From Chloroflexota bacterium (GTDB lineage: Bacteria > Chloroflexota > UBA6077), in NCBI GenBank assembly GCA_021845945.1, contig JAJZRD010000019.1, positions 1-32,850 on the forward strand: 32,850 nt of DNA, written 5' to 3'. Of the stretch, positions 29,342-32,850 are shown in pieces. How positions within the stretch are numbered: position 1 is the first letter of the stretch; each line of letters opens with the position of its first letter. The notes below the pieces were generated by a model, which had not been told where the DNA came from, did no database searches, and saw only the letters and a list, made by a program, of their open reading frames with translations. A program made the position numbers and the translations under genes.

Positions 29342-30814
29342 ATGGCGAAGGCGAAGGTGCTGGTGGCCGACGATAGCCAAACCTCTCTGGCCCTGGTGAA
29401 GGATCTGCTGGAGAGCAACTGTTACGAGGTGATCGCTGCCCGAGATGGGTTAGAGGCTATGGAGGCTGCCTACAGGGTGAGCCCTGACGTCGTTCTTCTG
29501 GACGTGGTGATGCCCCGCATGAACGGCTACCAGGTGTGTCGGATGCTGAAGCTGGACGACCAGACCAGCCACATACCGGTGGTGATGCTCACCTCAAAAG
29601 ACCTGCCGGCCGACCAGTACTGGGGTCTTCAGACCGGGGCCGACGCCTACGTGACCAAGGAGCAGCCCCTCAAGATGGTGCTCGAGGCGGTGGAGACGGT
29701 ACTGGCCGGAAGAGATGCATCGTCCCTGGCGAACCCGCAGCAGATCGTCGGGCATACCGCCAGCGCCGTGGATCTGCTGAGCCGGCTGAACGAAATCCTG
29801 GACCGAAAGCTGTACGAGGCCACTATCCTCGGAGAGGTCAGCAAGCTGGCCTGGTCGGCACCGGACCTGGAGCGAACCACCAGAGAGATCATGGCCCTCT
29901 TCGGTAGGCTGTTCGACTTCCGTCTGGCCTGCATGCTGGTGCCGGCAGACAGGTCGCGCGCAGGCGAGATGATCTGGATGGTCCGTTCTACCATGTCGAC
30001 CTCCACCCTTGGAGCCTGCGAGGAGCAGTTGCTGTCTCTGCTCTCGGAGAGGGGTGGGCCGGCACCGGACAGGCGAAGCCTGAAGCGGCGGACCGTCGTT
30101 GCTCCCGGGGTTCGTGTGATCTCCGGGGAGAAGGGGGATCCGTTGCCCGGCCTCTGCCATACGGTTCCCCTGGGATCTCGGGAGCACGAGACGGGCATCT
30201 TCGGCCTGTGGGGCAGCGAGCGGGTCCTGGCCTCCCTGGAGTCCCTTCAGATCGTGGGCATGCTGGCCAACGCGGCGTACGTGGTGCTGGACAACGCTCG
30301 GCTCTATCAGGAGATGCAGAGGCTGGCAACCACCGACGAACTGACAGGTCTCGCCAACTATCGCCAGTTCCAGGAGTCGCTGGACAGGGAGTATCAGAGG
30401 AGCCGGCGGAGCGGGGAGCCGGTGGCCGTGCTGATGATAGATCTGGACGACTTCAAGTCGATCAACGACGCCTTTGGACACAAGAGCGGGGACCAGGTGC
30501 TCGAGACCGTGGCCGCTGCCTTGACGGGAAGCGCTCGCCAATACGACCTGATCGCCCGTTACGGTGGTGAGGAGTTCGCCGTCATACTGCCGGGCACCGG
30601 CGCCCGCGGGGCCGTCGAGATGGGAGAACGCCTTCGGTTGCTAGTCCGCACCGTCGCTGGGCGCATGAATCTGGAGCGGCTCAGCGCGAGTGTCGGAGTT
30701 GCCGTCTACCCCAACCCGAGGATCGTGGACGCTCAGGCATTGGTGCGGGAGGCCGATGCCGCGCTGTATCGCGCCAAGGCTGAGGGAAAGGATCGAGTTC
30801 GCCTGGCTCCTTAG
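29342..30814 (+). CDS. Receiver-GGDEF diguanylate cyclase (WspR-like, with a central GAF-like region)
   Basis: 490 aa from the ATG at 29342 (GGAGG at 29332-29336). Receiver (1-125): VLVADDSQTSLALVK, VVLLDVVMPRMNGYQ with phospho-acceptor Asp54, VVMLTSKD and YVTKEQP (Lys106). The middle region (about 140-325) looks like a degenerate GAF domain (LNEILDRKLYEATILGEVSK, LGSREHETGIFGLWG) ending in a helix LDNARLYQEMQRLATTDELTGL. The GGDEF domain (about 325-490) has the active site ARYGGEEFAVILPGT and an RQYD five residues before GGEEF, an intact RxxD product-inhibition site. The protein makes cyclic di-GMP, most likely when phosphorylated by the CheA of this operon. Last gene before the terminator at 30850-30874. 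Confidence 0.92.
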   Translation: MAKAKVLVADDSQTSLALVKDLLESNCYEVIAARDGLEAMEAAYRVSPDVVLLDVVMPRMNGYQVCRMLKLDDQTSHIPVVMLTSKDLPADQYWGLQTGADAYVTKEQPLKMVLEAVETVLAGRDASSLANPQQIVGHTASAVDLLSRLNEILDRKLYEATILGEVSKLAWSAPDLERTTREIMALFGRLFDFRLACMLVPADRSRAGEMIWMVRSTMSTSTLGACEEQLLSLLSERGGPAPDRRSLKRRTVVAPGVRVISGEKGDPLPGLCHTVPLGSREHETGIFGLWGSERVLASLESLQIVGMLANAAYVVLDNARLYQEMQRLATTDELTGLANYRQFQESLDREYQRSRRSGEPVAVLMIDLDDFKSINDAFGHKSGDQVLETVAAALTGSARQYDLIARYGGEEFAVILPGTGARGAVEMGERLRLLVRTVAGRMNLERLSASVGVAVYPNPRIVDAQALVREADAALYRAKAEGKDRVRLAP

Positions 30815-30849
30815 TGCTGATCGATAGTGGCATGATGACAACGCAGGCG

Positions 30850-30874
30850 AAGGCCGCCATCATGGCGGTCTTTT
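30850..30874 (+). terminator. Rho-independent terminator of the chemosensory operon
   Basis: Stem AAGGCCGCC (30850-30858) with GGCGGTCTT (30864-30872), one G-T pair, a 5-base loop and a TTTT run at 30871-30874. An outer pair TGACAAC (30836-30842) / GTTGTCA (30875-30881) can extend the structure. Confidence 0.85.
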
Positions 30875-30893
30875 GTTGTCAAGAAAAGCCGCG

Positions 30894-30919
30894 ATATTGG
30901 TGGGAAATGAGACCGATAT
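30894..30919. promoter_or_regulatory. Imperfect palindrome, candidate operator upstream of the exported-protein gene
   Basis: ATATTGGT (30894-30901) and ACCGATAT (30912-30919) are inverted with one mismatch around a 10-base centre; CGATATT also occurs as a direct repeat (30892, 30914). It lies just upstream of the predicted -35 at 30931, a common activator position. The AT-rich sequence stands out from its surroundings. Confidence 0.4.
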
Positions 30920-30930
30920 TTTCGTTAATG

Positions 30931-30959
30931 TTGACCAGACAAGGCCGTTGACAAATAAT
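30931..30959 (+). promoter_or_regulatory. Predicted promoter for the exported protein and Nramp-like operon
   Basis: TTGACC (30931-30936), a 17-base spacer and AATAAT (30954-30959). A second TTGACA (30948-30953) has no good -10 at the right distance. The leader would be about 150 bases and includes an unused AAAGGAGG at 31037-31044. Confidence 0.5.
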
Positions 30960-31119
30960 TACGCGGACATCGGTGGATCCTCGTTGCACTCTTGGCTTTC
31001 GTCGGTCTAGCTGAAACACAGCTTGGGTTCGCGCGAAAGGAGGTGGCCAGCAAGAGGTAGAGGGCATTGTTCGGGTTATCCAACGGGTATCGCACTACTC
31101 CATCGAGAAAGGAGATGCC

Positions 31120-31713
31120 ATGTCTCGCGGAAGACTGTTCGCGGTGCTCATTGCCCTGGTCTTGTCCCTGGCTATGGTCCCCACTGCCTTTGCCGCCGGT
31201 ACCGACGTGAAGGTGGGCGACGTGGACGCTACGGTGTACGCTCCCAGCGTCGTCTGGCAGGCGACCAACGCTCACGTGATCGTGAAGCTGGAGAACCTGG
31301 GCTCCAAGCCCGTCACGGTGGACGGCCTGTTCAAGTTCCCGGAGGGGAAGGACACCCAGTTCACCTATGGCCTCAAGAAGGGTGCCAACGCGGCTCCCAA
31401 GGAAGGGGCCACGCAGAGCTTGAAGGAGCTGAAGCCGGGCGAGAGCAAGTACATCGCCTTCACCTACATCACCCCCAAGAGCAGCGCCCAGCTGGGGCAG
31501 TACACGGCCAACCTCACCCTGAAGGTAGACGGAGCCTCCAAGACCATCCCCTGGACCTTCGACGTTCGCACCGGCGCCGTCTTCGTGGCTCAGACCCAAT
31601 CCATCGTCGTGATGATCTACGCCATCTCCGCCGCGATGCTGGTCTTCTGGTTCGTCTACTTCAAGTTCTTCGTCAACAAGAGGTTCAACATCCTGGCCGG
31701 TGAAGAGGTGTAG
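31120..31713 (+). CDS. Exported, C-terminally membrane-anchored protein of unknown function
   Basis: 197 aa, ATG at 31120 with AAAGGAG five bases upstream. A signal peptide (MSRGRLFAVLIALVLSLAMV) ends at AFA-AG around residue 25. Residues 26-160 look like a beta-sandwich of the CARDB/NEW3-like type: VIVKLENLGSKPVTVDGLFKF, LKELKPGESKYIAFTYITP and a closing VDGASKTIPWTFDVRTG. Residues about 165-185 (SIVVMIYAISAAMLVFWFVY) form a membrane anchor, with a short basic cytoplasmic tail (FVNKRFN). So it is an extracytoplasmic domain held in the membrane. I do not recognise a named family. The Nramp-like transporter starts 15 bases after its stop, so the two are probably co-transcribed and may form a complex. 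Beta-sandwich identity is inferred from strand-like patterns only. Confidence 0.75.
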   Translation: MSRGRLFAVLIALVLSLAMVPTAFAAGTDVKVGDVDATVYAPSVVWQATNAHVIVKLENLGSKPVTVDGLFKFPEGKDTQFTYGLKKGANAAPKEGATQSLKELKPGESKYIAFTYITPKSSAQLGQYTANLTLKVDGASKTIPWTFDVRTGAVFVAQTQSIVVMIYAISAAMLVFWFVYFKFFVNKRFNILAGEEV

Positions 31714-31728
31714 AGAGGAGAGTAAGCG

Positions 31729-32850
31729 ATGGCAACCGTTACTGGTGCGATCGGGGCTGACGTAAAGCCCTGGTCACTCGGTGAAGGCACGAGCTTCGCG
31801 CAGCGTGTCAAGGACCTGGGCCCCGGCGCTTTCGTCGCCGCAACCTTCATCGGGTCCGGCGACATCGCGACCGGCGGCACGGCGGGCGGCATGTTCGGCT
31901 TCGGCTACTGGTGGGCCTACTGGGTCACCTGCGCCGTCGCCTGGTTCTGCCTGGACGTGGTCTCCCGCTACTACCTGGTCACGGGCAAGGCCGGCGTCTC
32001 CATGTTCCGGTCGATCCCCAAGATCGGGTGGCTGCTGGCGCTCTTCATCGGCCTCTTCGGCGTCTACTACGGCGTCGGCAACGTGACGTCGCAGTTCTCG
32101 GCCTCGGCCTGGGCCGTCACTGGCATTTTCCCCTCGCTGAACTACGAGCTGGCGGCGGGCCTCGTCGCCGTGCTGTGCATGGCTCTGGTCTGGATCGGGA
32201 ACTATGGCTGGCTGGAGAAGACGATGGGCGTGATGCTGGTGGCTATCGTCGCCAGCTTCTTCGCGGCGGCCTTCGCGACCGGCGTGAACGTCGCCGACGC
32301 GGCCAGGGGCCTCATTCCTGCGGCCGATCCGAAGGGCGGCTTCGCCAACAACTTCCAGGCCATCGCCGGTACCAACATCAACGGCGCGGCGGTGCTGCTC
32401 TTCGCGTACAACCTGATGGAGCGCGGGAACCTCCCGGACGACCTGAGGGGCAAGGCTAGGTTCCTCAGCTTCGCCAGGTCCAACGCGCTGCTCGGCTCCT
32501 TCGGGGCCGTGGTGGTCGGTTTTGCGCTGCTGGGCGTGATCAACCAGGTGATCTACCCCTACGGGATCATCCCTCGCAAGCCCGAGGATTACGCCATCCT
32601 GATCGAGCCGGTTGCGGGCGCGTGGGCCATCCCGGTCTTCAGCCTGGGCGTGCTGGCGGCCGCGTTCTCGTCGGCCCTGGGCAACGGGATGATCGGCGCC
32701 TACGTGACCTGCGAGTACTTCCTCGGCAAGTCGGTTCGGAGTAACAACATCCACTTCAAGGTCGTGTACATCCTGAACGCCGTCATAGCGGGCGCCATGG
32801 TTATGGCCAGGATCGATCCCATCTTCCTGAAGACCATCACCTCCATGATG
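31729..32850 (+). CDS. Divergent Nramp-family transporter, C-terminus cut by window edge
   Basis: 374 codons are open from the ATG at 31729 (GAGAGGAGAG upstream) to the window edge, with about ten membrane segments. The start, VKDLGPGAFVAATFIGSGD, IATGGTAGGMFGFGYWWAYW, lines up with TM1-TM2 of Nramp (LeuT-fold) transporters. Later segments, such as GNYGWLEKTMGVMLVAIVAS (TM5-like) and NINGAAVLLFAYNLME (TM6-like), follow the same order. The canonical metal-binding DPGN of TM1 is GSGD here, and the MPHN of TM6 is FAYN, so both metal-ligand motifs of Mn2+/Fe2+ Nramps are gone. It therefore belongs to an Nramp-related group whose substrate is not predictable, perhaps not a divalent transition metal. 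Co-transcribed with the exported anchored protein. Confidence 0.8.
   Translation, partial: MATVTGAIGADVKPWSLGEGTSFAQRVKDLGPGAFVAATFIGSGDIATGGTAGGMFGFGYWWAYWVTCAVAWFCLDVVSRYYLVTGKAGVSMFRSIPKIGWLLALFIGLFGVYYGVGNVTSQFSASAWAVTGIFPSLNYELAAGLVAVLCMALVWIGNYGWLEKTMGVMLVAIVASFFAAAFATGVNVADAARGLIPAADPKGGFANNFQAIAGTNINGAAVLLFAYNLMERGNLPDDLRGKARFLSFARSNALLGSFGAVVVGFALLGVINQVIYPYGIIPRKPEDYAILIEPVAGAWAIPVFSLGVLAAAFSSALGNGMIGAYVTCEYFLGKSVRSNNIHFKVVYILNAVIAGAMVMARIDPIFLKTITSMM

Noticed and set aside
31036..31062. Possible mini-leader peptide (GTG GCC AGC AAG AGG TAG) after AAAGGAGG
   Set aside because: The GTG overlaps the end of the Shine-Dalgarno-like sequence, so spacing is unsuitable; five codons are not enough to support a gene.

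Overview
The window is GC-rich, densely coding bacterial DNA. A rodA-type gene preceded by two FHA-domain genes is an arrangement known from Actinobacteria and Chloroflexota. Together with frequent GTG/TTG starts, extended -10 promoters and many short palindromic intergenic repeats, it makes a Chloroflexota-like organism my best guess. This is an inference from gene content; no marker gene was placed on a tree.

Layout. (1) 1-1484, minus: rodA/ftsW (cut by the left edge), a small membrane-anchored FHA protein and a FhaA-like FHA protein, probably a cell-wall/division module. (2) 1566-3567, plus: holo-ACP synthase and the bifunctional NAD(P)HX repair enzyme. (3) 3777-4891, minus: three small membrane or coiled-coil proteins. 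(4) 5291-7755, plus: recJ and ribosomal protein L25. (5) 7891-16827, minus: a five-gene defence-like block that reads, in transcription order, RecQ helicase fused to a phosphoribosyltransferase, a DprA-like protein (frameshifted near its C-terminus), type III methylase Mod, RhuM-like protein and type III restriction subunit Res. (6) 17135-18154: a 70-bp palindromic element, then a consensus sigma-70 promoter overlapped by a GAAC-N4-GTTC LexA-type box driving a predicted DNA-recombination protein. (7) 18292-22777: GntR regulator, a SuyA/SuyB-type sulfo-lyase pair, a TauE/SafE sulfite exporter and a YeiH/PSE-family exporter, which together read as an organosulfonate (sulfolactate-like) desulfonation module. 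(8) 22836-24431: a GT39-like multi-pass membrane protein. (9) 24579-30814, plus: CheW, CheW, CheA-REC, CheR-TPR and a REC-GGDEF diguanylate cyclase, a gene set resembling the Wsp surface-sensing system but without a visible receptor (MCP) or CheB. A strong terminator closes it. (10) 31120-32850, plus: an exported, C-terminally anchored protein followed by a divergent Nramp-like transporter lacking both canonical metal-binding motifs, cut by the right edge.

The parts most worth attention are the RecQ-PRTase/DprA/type III R-M block with its two structural anomalies (an internally shortened RhuM and a frameshifted DprA), the SOS-like control of the recombination protein beside it, the Wsp-like cluster without a receptor, and the Nramp-like transporter with its exported partner.
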